Assembly (NCBI GenBank): GCA_017307855.1
Contig: JAFKGD010000002.1
Span: 496,001 to 560,000, forward strand
Source of the DNA: Burkholderiales bacterium
GTDB taxonomy: Bacteria > Pseudomonadota > Gammaproteobacteria > Burkholderiales > Burkholderiaceae_C
Direction of reading: 5' to 3'
DNA: 64,000 bases
Notes under the pieces: generated by a model
Seen by the model: the letters and a program-made list of their open reading frames with translations, nothing else
Told to the model about the DNA's origin: nothing
Databases searched by the model: none
Shown here: positions 47,842-55,203 of the stretch, in pieces
Numbering within the stretch: the stretch's first letter is position 1
Layout: each line of letters starts with the position of its first letter
Made by a program: the position numbers and the translations under genes

Positions 47842-48384
47842 TTACTTCAGCAGGGCCTGCGCCTTGTCGAGCGCGGCCACGGCGCATTGTTCGTCGAGAT
47901 GGCCGCCGGGTGCGCCGCCTACGCCGATGGCGCCAATGACTTCGTTGCCCACCTTCACAGGCACGCCGCCGCCCAGCAGCAGGTAGCCCGGGATGTGGAC
48001 GAGGTTGGCGGCCGCCGGGTTTTTCTGCGCGCCTTCCATCATGGCCAGCGTGGTGTTCTTGGCCGAGGCGGCGGTGAAGGCTTTGCGCTCGCTGGCGGCC
48101 AGCGTGTGCGGGCCGGCGTTGTCGGCGCGCAGCACGGCACGCACGGTCCCGGCGCGATCCACCACGGTGGCGGCGACGGCGTAGTTGCTGGCGGCGCAGG
48201 CCGCCACGGTGTCGGCAGCCAGTTGCGTGGCGAGCTGCAGCGACATGTTCTTCTCGACGCGCACGGCCGGATTGGCCGAAGGCGCAGCCTGTTGCGCCTG
48301 GGCAAGCGGCGCGGCCAGCAGCGCGGCGAGGCCGGCGGCGGCCACGGCGGCGAGACGGGTAGCGTTGGCGGAAGTGGTGTTCAT
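47842..48384 (-). CDS. HbpS/GlcG-family exported heme-binding-like protein
   Basis: A 180-residue protein with a signal peptide (to about residue 31, APLAQAQ) and one GlcG/HbpS domain: SLQLATQLAADTVAACAASNYAVAATVVDRAGTVRAVLRAD, ASERKAFTAAS and GGVPVKVGNEVIGAIGVGGAPGGHLDEQCAVAAL. In Streptomyces reticuli HbpS binds haem outside the cell and controls the sensor kinase SenS. A FixJ-type regulator and a membrane sensor kinase lie just upstream here. A good AGGAG site precedes the ATG. Haem binding is not shown by the sequence. Confidence 0.88.
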   Translation of the reverse strand: MNTTSANATRLAAVAAAGLAALLAAPLAQAQQAAPSANPAVRVEKNMSLQLATQLAADTVAACAASNYAVAATVVDRAGTVRAVLRADNAGPHTLAASERKAFTAASAKNTTLAMMEGAQKNPAAANLVHIPGYLLLGGGVPVKVGNEVIGAIGVGGAPGGHLDEQCAVAALDKAQALLK

Positions 48385-48462
48385 GGAGTTCTCCTGGGTG
48401 GATGTGCCGGTACCGATCGACCGTGGAGAGAACTTTAGGAACGGCAGCGCGCGCCGCCCATT

Positions 48463-48474
48463 CGTAGCGCTACG
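48463..48474. promoter_or_regulatory. Dyad CGTAG-CG-CTACG upstream of the HbpS-like gene
   Basis: Perfect 12-bp inverted repeat, 79 bases before the HbpS-like start. A second dyad of the same half-sites lies at 48485-48496. The centres are 22 bp apart, two helical turns, as expected of side-by-side regulator dimers. Confidence 0.6.
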
Positions 48475-48484
48475 CCAGCGCCTG

Positions 48485-48496
48485 CGTAGAACTACG
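48485..48496. promoter_or_regulatory. Dyad CGTAG-AA-CTACG overlapping the end of the regulator gene
   Basis: Second perfect inverted repeat with the same 5-bp arms and 2-bp spacer. Its right arm overlaps the stop codon of the FixJ-type regulator (48492-48494). Confidence 0.6.
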
Positions 48497-49139
48497 GAGC
48501 GGGCGGGCGGTCGGCCTCGTCGGCCAGCGCAGCGTACTGGCGGATCAGCTGCGCCAGCGAGGGCACCTGCAGCTTGGCGAACAGGTTGGCGCGGTGCGTT
48601 TCCACCGTGCGTGGCGACACGTCGAGCGCGCGGCCGATGTCCTTGTTGGTGAGGCCGCTGGTGATCAGGCCCAGCACCTCGCGCTCGCGCGCGGACAGCT
48701 GCGCGTAGCGCTCGCGCGCCTCGCGGCCGGCCTGGTGGCGCTCGCGGGAGTGCACGTGCTGCCGCACGGCGTTGTGCAGCGCTTCGAGCAGGGCTTCGTC
48801 GTCCACGGGCTTTTCGAGAAACTCGGCCGCGCCGGTCTTGAACGCGCGGCGGCACATCTCCACCGTGCCGTGGCCGGTCAGCATGATCACGGGCTGGTCC
48901 ACCCCCTGCTCCATCAGCCGCTGCAGCACGGTGAGTCCGCTGATGCCGGGCATGCGCACGTCGAGCACGATGGCACCGATGGCTTCGCGGTCGAATCCGG
49001 CCATGAACTGCTGCGCGTCGGCCCAGCCCTGCACGCGCAGGCCCACGGTGCCGATGAGAAGCGCGAGGCTGGCGCGCACGGCCTCGTCGTCGTCGATGAG
49101 GTGTATCAGGGGAGACAGGGGCATGGCGGAGGTGGACAT
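48492..49139 (-). CDS. FixJ-type response regulator
   Basis: A 215-residue regulator: receiver 10-125 with acidic DDD (16-18), phosphoacceptor D60 (VLDVRMPGISGL), Thr in MLTGHG and Lys in FLEKPVDDEAL; LuxR-type HTH at the C-terminus (LSAREREVLGLITSGLTNKDIGRALDVSPRTVETHRANLF). FixJ/StyR/TodT proteins are of this type and are phosphorylated by PAS- or periplasmic-domain kinases. The partner kinase ends 13 bases upstream. Confidence 0.94.
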   Translation of the reverse strand: MSTSAMPLSPLIHLIDDDEAVRASLALLIGTVGLRVQGWADAQQFMAGFDREAIGAIVLDVRMPGISGLTVLQRLMEQGVDQPVIMLTGHGTVEMCRRAFKTGAAEFLEKPVDDEALLEALHNAVRQHVHSRERHQAGREARERYAQLSAREREVLGLITSGLTNKDIGRALDVSPRTVETHRANLFAKLQVPSLAQLIRQYAALADEADRPPAP

Positions 49140-49152
49140 CGGCGCGTGCAGT

Positions 49153-50643
49153 TCAGTCGGCCGCCGCGCGGGGCAACGTCAGGGTGAAAGTCGCGCCGTG
49201 CTCGCCGTCCGATGTGGCGGCGAGCGTGCCGCCCATGCCGGTGGCCAGCGATTCGCACAGGCTCAACCCCAGGCCGAGCCCGCCGGCACGTGTGCTGAAG
49301 AAGGGCTCGAAGATGCGCGGCAGCACATCGGCCGCGATGCCGGGGCCGCTGTCGCGCACCTCGATCGCACCAAGCGCTGTGGCCGTGCCTTCGGCATGCA
49401 CGCGCACGTCGATGCTGCGGTGGCCGGCCGGCACCGATTCCAGCGCCTGCAAGGCGTTCATGAGCAGGTTGTGCGTGATCTGCTCCACCGCGACGGCGTC
49501 GGCCTTCACGTGCACCGGTGCTGCCGCAGTCAGCCGCACCGCGACGCCCTGGCGCGCGAACTCGGGCTCGAGCAGGTCGAGCGCGGCGCGCGCGATAGCA
49601 GGCAGGTCGACTGTTTCGAGGCGGGCAGCCAGCTCGGGCCGTTCGATCGACCGGCGCAGGCGCCCGACCACGTCACTGGCACGGCGAGCCTGTTCGGCGG
49701 CCTGGGTCATGGCCTCGCGCGCGGTGGCCAGTTCAGGGGGATCCTCCTGCAGCAGACGGCGCGCTGCCTGCGTGTTGGCCAGCACCGCGGTGAGCGGCTG
49801 GTTCAGCTCGTGCGCCATGCCGGCGGCCAGTTCGCCCAGCGTGTTCAGGCGCGCCACGTGGCCCAGGCGCAGCAGCTCTTCGGCGCGCCGCCGCGCGGTG
49901 CGCTGGCGCTGCACGGCGGCCTGGGCGGCCAGCGCCAGCGCCACGACCGCGCACCACAGCGCCATCCAGGCCCAGGGCAGGTGCTGCCAGCCGAGCTGGC
50001 GCCTCAGTACGACGTCGAAGGGTTGGCTGGCGGAAGCGAGCTCCTTGTGGAATTCGAATCGCCACCCGCTCGCACCGGCCATGGCCACGCCGTCACCGGC
50101 CTGCAGAACGATGCGCTGGCCCGCATGCTCCAGCGCCACCTCGACCGGACTGTTGGCCCGGTCCATCGGCCACTCGGCCCACGGCACCATGGCGCGGGCG
50201 TGCAGCACCAGCGCATAGCCGGCCGGATGGCCCGCCAGCGCGATGCGGTAGCGCTCGGCCGCGAAATCGAGATCGGCCAGCACGGCGCGCCGCAGCGCGT
50301 GCGACTGGCGCGCGGCCTCGGCCAGCGCCGCATCGGGCCAGGGCTGTCCGGCGGCCCGGCGGATCACGCCGATGATCTGGGAGTAGAGCGCCGAAAGCCG
50401 CTCGGGCGCTACCGCCTCGTCGGGCTGCAGCAGGCCCAAGGTCGCCAGGATGGCGTCGTGCTGCACCACCTGCTGGCTGAGGACGCGATGGACGATGCGC
50501 GCGTCGGTCTCGAAGGCCTCGCGCTGGCTGCGGATTTCGGCCCGCGCCAGCCACACGCAGCCCAGCGCCGCCACCACCAATCCCACCAGCACGCGCGGCC
50601 ATTGGCGGGCGATCGCAGGGAGCCGGCGGGCGAGGTCTTGCAT
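49153..50643 (-). CDS. Membrane sensor histidine kinase paired with the FixJ-type regulator
   Basis: A 496-residue kinase: membrane helix at about 18-34, a periplasmic sensor of about 190 residues, membrane helix at 223-243, then HisKA (AHELNQPLTAVLAN, H278) and HATPase (DSGPGIAADVLPRIFEPFFSTRAGGLGLGLSL). The periplasmic region is a plausible site for interaction with the exported HbpS-like protein encoded two genes downstream. Kinase and regulator are 13 bases apart on one transcript. Confidence 0.93.
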   Translation of the reverse strand: MQDLARRLPAIARQWPRVLVGLVVAALGCVWLARAEIRSQREAFETDARIVHRVLSQQVVQHDAILATLGLLQPDEAVAPERLSALYSQIIGVIRRAAGQPWPDAALAEAARQSHALRRAVLADLDFAAERYRIALAGHPAGYALVLHARAMVPWAEWPMDRANSPVEVALEHAGQRIVLQAGDGVAMAGASGWRFEFHKELASASQPFDVVLRRQLGWQHLPWAWMALWCAVVALALAAQAAVQRQRTARRRAEELLRLGHVARLNTLGELAAGMAHELNQPLTAVLANTQAARRLLQEDPPELATAREAMTQAAEQARRASDVVGRLRRSIERPELAARLETVDLPAIARAALDLLEPEFARQGVAVRLTAAAPVHVKADAVAVEQITHNLLMNALQALESVPAGHRSIDVRVHAEGTATALGAIEVRDSGPGIAADVLPRIFEPFFSTRAGGLGLGLSLCESLATGMGGTLAATSDGEHGATFTLTLPRAAAD

Positions 50644-50724
50644 GCGGGCAATTCTTGCATGGCCACTTTTTCCACATCCGGCGCCTGCGTTACACAGTTT
50701 TCATTGCGGTACCAAAGAGCCGTC

Positions 50725-50742
50725 CGTAGGATGATTCCTACG
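50725..50742. promoter_or_regulatory. Perfect dyad CGTAGGA-TGAT-TCCTACG in the kinase / transpeptidase gap
   Basis: An 18-bp inverted repeat with 7-bp arms in the divergent gap between the sensor kinase (start 50643) and the L,D-transpeptidase (start 50798). The CGTAG ends match those of the dyads at 48463 and 48485, although the spacing is different. Confidence 0.5.
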
Positions 50743-50797
50743 CCGTCCGCCCTGCGGCCGGCCTTGTCCAACTCCGCCGCCGCCCTCCGCTCCCAGA

Positions 50798-51463
50798 ATG
50801 CAGGTGCCTTTTCAAACGACGATCCGCCGTGCGGCCCTGATGCCGCGCTTGGTCTTCGCCGGCGCCGTGCTGGCACTGGGCCTGGCCGGCGCTTCCCTGC
50901 CGGCCACGGCTACTCCGGTCGATCTGCCGGAATCGACCTCCACCGAAGTGCGCCAGGCCGTGACACACGCGCTCTCGGCCGGTGATACGGCCGGCCTGCC
51001 GTTCGCGGTGGTGGACAAGAAGAATGCCCGTCTCTACGTGTTCGATGCCACCGGCACGCTGCGCGGCACGACGCCCGTGCTGCTGGGCTCGGCCGTGGGC
51101 GATACCTACTTCCCGGGCCTGAACCAGCGCAACCTGAGCCAGCTGGCCGCGCACGAGCGCACGTCGCCCGCTGGCCGCTTCGTCGCCCAGCCGGGGCGCA
51201 ACCTCACGGGCGAGGCGGTGGTGTGGATCGACTATGACTCCGCCTTCGCCATCCATCGTCTGCGGCCCGCCGCCGCACAGGAGCGCCGGGCCGAGCGACT
51301 GGCCTCGGCGACGCCCGACGACAACCGCATCTCGCTGGGCTGCGTGATCACCTCGGTGGTGTTCTACGAACAGGTGGTGGTGCCGGTGCTCGGCGCCTCG
51401 CGCTCGGTGGTGTACGTGCTGCCCGACGGGCCGTTCAACGGCGACGTGTTCGACGCGCTCTGA
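50798..51463 (+). CDS. L,D-transpeptidase-like exported protein (YkuD fold)
   Basis: A 221-residue protein with an N-terminal membrane leader (about 12-38). The C-terminal half is like YkuD: the His-x-Arg H153 (AIHRLRP) and catalytic Cys in NRISLGCVITS (C182), a variant of the SxGC motif. Such enzymes cross-link peptidoglycan or anchor lipoproteins, or act as murein hydrolases. It has its own promoter region, divergent from the sensor kinase, and a clear terminator follows. Confidence 0.82.
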   Translation: MQVPFQTTIRRAALMPRLVFAGAVLALGLAGASLPATATPVDLPESTSTEVRQAVTHALSAGDTAGLPFAVVDKKNARLYVFDATGTLRGTTPVLLGSAVGDTYFPGLNQRNLSQLAAHERTSPAGRFVAQPGRNLTGEAVVWIDYDSAFAIHRLRPAAAQERRAERLASATPDDNRISLGCVITSVVFYEQVVVPVLGASRSVVYVLPDGPFNGDVFDAL

Positions 51464-51474
51464 ACGCGTGCCGC

Positions 51475-51497
51475 GCCGGGCGGATCGCCCGGCTTTT
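51475..51497 (+). terminator. Terminator of the L,D-transpeptidase gene
   Basis: An 8-bp stem GCCGGGCG / CGCCCGGC with a 3-nt loop, then TTTT. It starts 12 bases after the stop codon and its T run merges with the MarR operator at 51495. Confidence 0.85.
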
Positions 51498-51517
51498 ATA
51501 TCCTGACGTGATATAAA
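51495..51517 (+). promoter_or_regulatory. MarR-type operator
   Basis: Perfect inverted repeat TTTATATC-N7-GATATAAA, 50 bases before the marR start. MarR-family proteins typically bind such AT-rich dyads in their own promoters. Confidence 0.75.
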
Positions 51518-51567
51518 TCGCGCCTGCCGTGGGCCCTGCCCGAACCCAGGCGCAGCCACCTCTTCCC

Positions 51568-51975
51568 ATGACCCTCGCGAAGCAGGACTTCGAAGTCCTC
51601 GCCGAATTCCGCTATCAGATGCGCCGCTTCGAGCGTTTCTCCGAGCTCGCCGCGCAAGCCGAGGGCCTCACGCCGCAGCAATACCTGGTGCTGCTGCAGA
51701 TCCGTGGCCGGCAGGGCCGCGAATGGGCCAGCGTGGGCGAGATCGCCGAGCGGCTGCAGATCAAACCGCACGCGGCCGTGGCTTTGGTCTCGCGCTGCGA
51801 AGCGCTGGAACTGGTGCAGCGCCGCCCCGGCGACACCGACCGCCGCCAGGCGCAAGTGCACCTGCTCGATACAGGCCTGCGCCTGCTCGAACGGCTGGCC
51901 AGCGTGCACCGCGCCGAACTGCGTTCGCTGCAGGGCATCTTCGAAGTGCCGCGCATCGAGGCGCCGGACGCATGA
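51568..51975 (+). CDS. MarR-family transcriptional regulator
   Basis: A 135-residue regulator with the MarR winged helix: GLTPQQYLVLLQIRG, SVGEIAERLQIKPHAAVALVSRCEALELVQRRPGDTDRRQAQVHLLD (HTH, wing). ATG 51568 fits; a GTG at 51529 gives a non-conserved extension. The stop overlaps the start of the HPP-CBS gene (ATGA), so the regulator probably represses both itself and the membrane protein through the dyad at 51495-51517. Confidence 0.93.
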   Translation: MTLAKQDFEVLAEFRYQMRRFERFSELAAQAEGLTPQQYLVLLQIRGRQGREWASVGEIAERLQIKPHAAVALVSRCEALELVQRRPGDTDRRQAQVHLLDTGLRLLERLASVHRAELRSLQGIFEVPRIEAPDA

Positions 51976-53099
51976 CCACGGCCCGCGCCGTCTGGCGCCG
52001 AGCGCTCGCACTGCTGCGCCCCGCCGTCCTGCACGTCAGCGCGCGCGAGCAGTGGCGTGCGGCCCTGGGCGCGGGCCTGGGAATCCTGATCGCGGCACTG
52101 GCCGGGCGCGCCTGGGCCGGCGGCGGCGCGGCCACGCTGTGGCTGGCTGCACCCATGGGTGCGGCGGCCGTGCTGGTGTTCGCCGTGCCGTCGAGCCCGC
52201 TGGCCCAGCCCTGGGCCGTGATCGGCGGCAACACGTTGTCGGCGCTGGCCGGCGTGCTGTGCGCGCACTGGATCCGCGACGCCGCACTGGCAGCCGCCGC
52301 CGGCGTCACGCTGGCCATCGTGGTGATGTTCGCCTTGCGTTGCCTGCACCCGCCCGGTGGCGCCACTGCTCTCGTGGCGGCCACCACCAGCGCCACGCCA
52401 GGTTTCGCGCTGTTCCCGGTGCTGCCCGAGGCCGTGCTGCTGGTGTTCAGCGGCATGCTCTACCACCGCCTCACCGGCCGCGCCTATCCGCATGCGCAGC
52501 GGACCATGCCGCCTGCGGCCGGCGCGCGCTTCACCGAGCGCGACCTCGACCAGGCATTGGCCCACTACAACCAGGTGCTCGACATCAGCCGTGACGATCT
52601 CGCCGAACTGCTGCATCACGCCGAGGCGGCGGCGTACCAGCGCACCTTTGGCGAACTGCGCTGCAGCGACATCATGTCCGCGCCGGTTCACACAGTCCGC
52701 GCCGCTACTGCGCTGGGCGAGGCCTGGACCTTCATGCGTGGCCGCCGGATCAAGGCCCTGCCGGTGGTGGACGAGCAGCAGCACCTGCTGGGCATCGTCA
52801 CACTGGCCGACTTCATGCGCCACGCCGAACCTGGCGCCACCGAAGGCATGGGCCGGCGGCTGCGTGGCATGCTGCGCGCCGGCCGCCCCGAAACCGTGGG
52901 CCACATCATGACGCGCGAGGTACGCGTGGCCAGCGCGGGCCGGCGCGTGAGCGAGTTGGTGCCGCTGTTCTCGCACGATGGCCACCACCACGTGCCCATC
53001 GTGACCGAAGGCAGCCGGCTGGTCGGCATCATCACTCAGTCGGACCTGGTCCGTGCGCTGCACCGTTCAGCCGCCGGTGCCGGCGATGCGCGGCGTTGA
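51972..53099 (+). CDS. HPP-family membrane protein with two CBS domains
   Basis: A 375-residue protein: four or five membrane helices in residues about 25-165 with the HPP motif (LHPPGGATALVA), then a linker and a CBS pair (residues about 230-355: DIMSAPVHTVRAATALGEAW, HIMTREVRVASAGRRVSEL). HPP domains are suspected nitrite/small-anion transport proteins in plants and cyanobacteria; CBS pairs sense adenosyl nucleotides. The substrate here is unknown. It follows marR with overlapping start and stop. Confidence 0.9.
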   Translation: MTTARAVWRRALALLRPAVLHVSAREQWRAALGAGLGILIAALAGRAWAGGGAATLWLAAPMGAAAVLVFAVPSSPLAQPWAVIGGNTLSALAGVLCAHWIRDAALAAAAGVTLAIVVMFALRCLHPPGGATALVAATTSATPGFALFPVLPEAVLLVFSGMLYHRLTGRAYPHAQRTMPPAAGARFTERDLDQALAHYNQVLDISRDDLAELLHHAEAAAYQRTFGELRCSDIMSAPVHTVRAATALGEAWTFMRGRRIKALPVVDEQQHLLGIVTLADFMRHAEPGATEGMGRRLRGMLRAGRPETVGHIMTREVRVASAGRRVSELVPLFSHDGHHHVPIVTEGSRLVGIITQSDLVRALHRSAAGAGDARR

Positions 53100-53257
53100 C
53101 GGCCGATCCCTCCCGCTGCACGACGGCGCCGAGCCGAACGCGTCGTTGCATTTTGTTGCACGATGGGCCGATCCAGGTGCATCCAATGCGGCCTCTGCCG
53201 GGTAGTACCTGCAGGCAGCGCATTCCGCCCTGCCGCCCTACCCGAAGGAGTTGACCC

Positions 53258-53818
53258 ATGAAGACCACCCGTTCTCCCCTCGTCCCGACCCTGGCTGCAC
53301 TGGCTGGCGTCGCAGTGCTGGCTGGCTGTGCCTCTTCGCCCATGGGCGGCGGCATGGCACCGTTTTCCCAGGCCAGCCTGCCCGCATCCATCCAGGTGCC
53401 GGCGGGCAACCGCGTGGCATGGGAAACCGTGGGGGTCGGTGACATCACCTACGAATGCAAGGACAACGCGGGCAAGACCGAGTGGGTCTTCGCGGGTCCC
53501 AATGCTGTGCTGAACGACCGCAGCGGCCGCGCCGTGGGCAAGTACTACGGCCCGCCCGCCACCTGGGAAGCCAACGACGGCTCCAAGCTCACCGCCACGC
53601 AACTGGCCGTCGCACCGGCCGGCGAAGGCAACCTCCCCTACCAGCTCGTGAAGGCCAATCCCGCCATGGGCAGCGGCGCGCTGACCGGCGTGACCTACAT
53701 CCAGCGCGTGGCCCTGAAGGGCGGCGTGGCGCCGGCGCTGCCGTGCAATGCCGGTACGCGCGGGCAGAAGGCCACGGTGAAGTACCAGGCCGACTACATC
53801 TTCTGGAAGGCTGCCTGA
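53258..53818 (+). CDS. DUF3455 lipoprotein
   Basis: A 186-residue lipoprotein: lipobox LAGC with C24 as the lipid anchor, then one DUF3455 domain (YECKDNAGKTEWVFAGPNAVLNDRSGRAVGKYYGPPATWEANDGSKL... PYQLVKANPAMGSGALTGVTYIQRV). The family is common next to ECF sigma factors; its role is unknown, likely in envelope stress. It has an AAGGAG ribosome site. The ECF sigma gene begins 43 bases downstream. Confidence 0.9.
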   Translation: MKTTRSPLVPTLAALAGVAVLAGCASSPMGGGMAPFSQASLPASIQVPAGNRVAWETVGVGDITYECKDNAGKTEWVFAGPNAVLNDRSGRAVGKYYGPPATWEANDGSKLTATQLAVAPAGEGNLPYQLVKANPAMGSGALTGVTYIQRVALKGGVAPALPCNAGTRGQKATVKYQADYIFWKAA

Positions 53819-53860
53819 TCCCGTGCGTGGGGGCCATGGGTCCGCCGCCATAATGCGGCG

Positions 53861-54430
53861 ATGCCCGCGCCCCCCCATGACGCCTTCGACTACGAATCCG
53901 CGCTCGCGCGTTGCGCGCGCGGAGAACACCCGGCACTGGCCGAGCTCTACCAGCGCGAATGTGCCTGGTTGCTGGGTGTCGCCATGCGCATCGTGCGTGA
54001 GCGTTCGCGGGCGGAAGATGCCCTTCACGACGCCTTCCTGCGCATCTGGACGCGCGCTGCCAGCTTCGATCCCGCCCAGGGCTCGGCGCGTGGCTGGATC
54101 TACAGCGTGGTGCGCCACACCGCGCTGAACCAGGTGCGTGACGGAGCGCGCGAAGTCACGCTGGACGAGGAGTCCGCCATGGCCACCGAGGTTCAACACG
54201 CCGTCGAACAATATCGCCAGGCCTGGGCGCCCGCGGAACTGCGGGGCGATCTCGGTCACCTCCAGCACTGCCTGGATGCATTGCCGGCCGAGCGCCGGGA
54301 TTGCATCCTGTTCGCCTACGTCGAAGGCTGCTCGCATGGCGAGATCGCACAGCGCACCGGCACGCCGCTGGGCACGGTGAAAGCCTGGCTGCAGCGCGGC
54401 ATGAAAGCCCTGAGGGAGTGCATGGCATGA
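53861..54430 (+). CDS. ECF RNA polymerase sigma factor, SigK/RpoE-like
   Basis: A 189-residue sigma factor with region 2 (LYQRECAWLLGVAMRIVRERSRAEDALHDAFLRIW) and region 4 (LDALPAERRDCILFAYVEGCSHGEIAQRTGTPLGTVKAWLQRGMKAL). Two-helix C-terminal spacing fits a SigK/RskA-type pair. The following gene overlaps by four bases and encodes its anti-sigma factor. DUF3455 is probably in its regulon. Confidence 0.93.
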   Translation: MPAPPHDAFDYESALARCARGEHPALAELYQRECAWLLGVAMRIVRERSRAEDALHDAFLRIWTRAASFDPAQGSARGWIYSVVRHTALNQVRDGAREVTLDEESAMATEVQHAVEQYRQAWAPAELRGDLGHLQHCLDALPAERRDCILFAYVEGCSHGEIAQRTGTPLGTVKAWLQRGMKALRECMA

Positions 54431-55170
54431 GCGCGCCTGCACACGACGACCTGCAGGATCTCGCGGCGGCCTATGTGCTGGGCACGCTGTCGGCGCGCAC
54501 CCGCAACGAGGTGGAACAACGTCTGCCCGCCGATGCTGCATTGGGGGCGGAGGTGGCCGCATGGGAAGCACGGCTGCTTCCGCTGACCGCGCTGGCCGAG
54601 CCGGTGGAGCCCTCGGCCGCACTGTGGTCTCGCATCGAACGCAGCACTGCTCCTGCTGCAACGACACGGGCCCCGGCGGCCCGTGCGATACGCGGGCCAG
54701 GCCGCAGTACCGCCAGCTGGTGGGAGAGCCTGAACTTCTGGCGCTTCACGGCGGCCGTCGGCCACGCGTGCGCATTGCTGCTGGCCGTCGTCATGCTGCA
54801 TGGCGCAGTCACGCGCACCGAGGCGCCGACGCAGTATCTCGTGGTACTTGTCGCGCCGGACAACCGCAACGCGGGCTGGGTCGTACAGGCTTCGGCCGAC
54901 GGCGCGCTGTCGCTCGTCCCCATGGCCGACACGCCGGTGCCGCCCGGCCGCTCGCTGCAGTTCTGGACCAAGGCCGACGACTGGTCCGGCCCGCGCTCGC
55001 TCGGGCTGGTCGAACCCGGCCGCACCATGCGCGTGAGCCCCAGCCAGTTGCCGCCCCTGCAGCCCAACCAGCTGTTCGAACTCACGCTCGAACCCGCCGC
55101 CGGTTCGCCCATCGACCGGCCCACGGGGCCGATCCTCTTCATCGGCCGTGCCGTGCCGGTGCGCAGCTAG
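54427..55170 (+). CDS. RskA-type membrane anti-sigma factor
   Basis: A 247-residue protein with a cytoplasmic sigma-binding part (LQDLAAAYVLGTLSARTRNEVEQRLPADAALGAEVAAWEARLLPL), one membrane helix (about 106-126), and an extracytoplasmic C-terminal domain typical of RskA (WVVQASADGALSLVPM, PPGRSLQFWTKADD). There is no zinc-type HxxxCxxC motif, so the trigger is not a redox zinc switch. Probable proteolytic release. The start is ATG 54427, overlapping the sigma stop. Confidence 0.93.
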   Translation: MSAPAHDDLQDLAAAYVLGTLSARTRNEVEQRLPADAALGAEVAAWEARLLPLTALAEPVEPSAALWSRIERSTAPAATTRAPAARAIRGPGRSTASWWESLNFWRFTAAVGHACALLLAVVMLHGAVTRTEAPTQYLVVLVAPDNRNAGWVVQASADGALSLVPMADTPVPPGRSLQFWTKADDWSGPRSLGLVEPGRTMRVSPSQLPPLQPNQLFELTLEPAAGSPIDRPTGPILFIGRAVPVRS

Positions 55171-55203
55171 GGCCGTACGCTGCAGCCGCGCGGCGGCTGC
55201 GCC

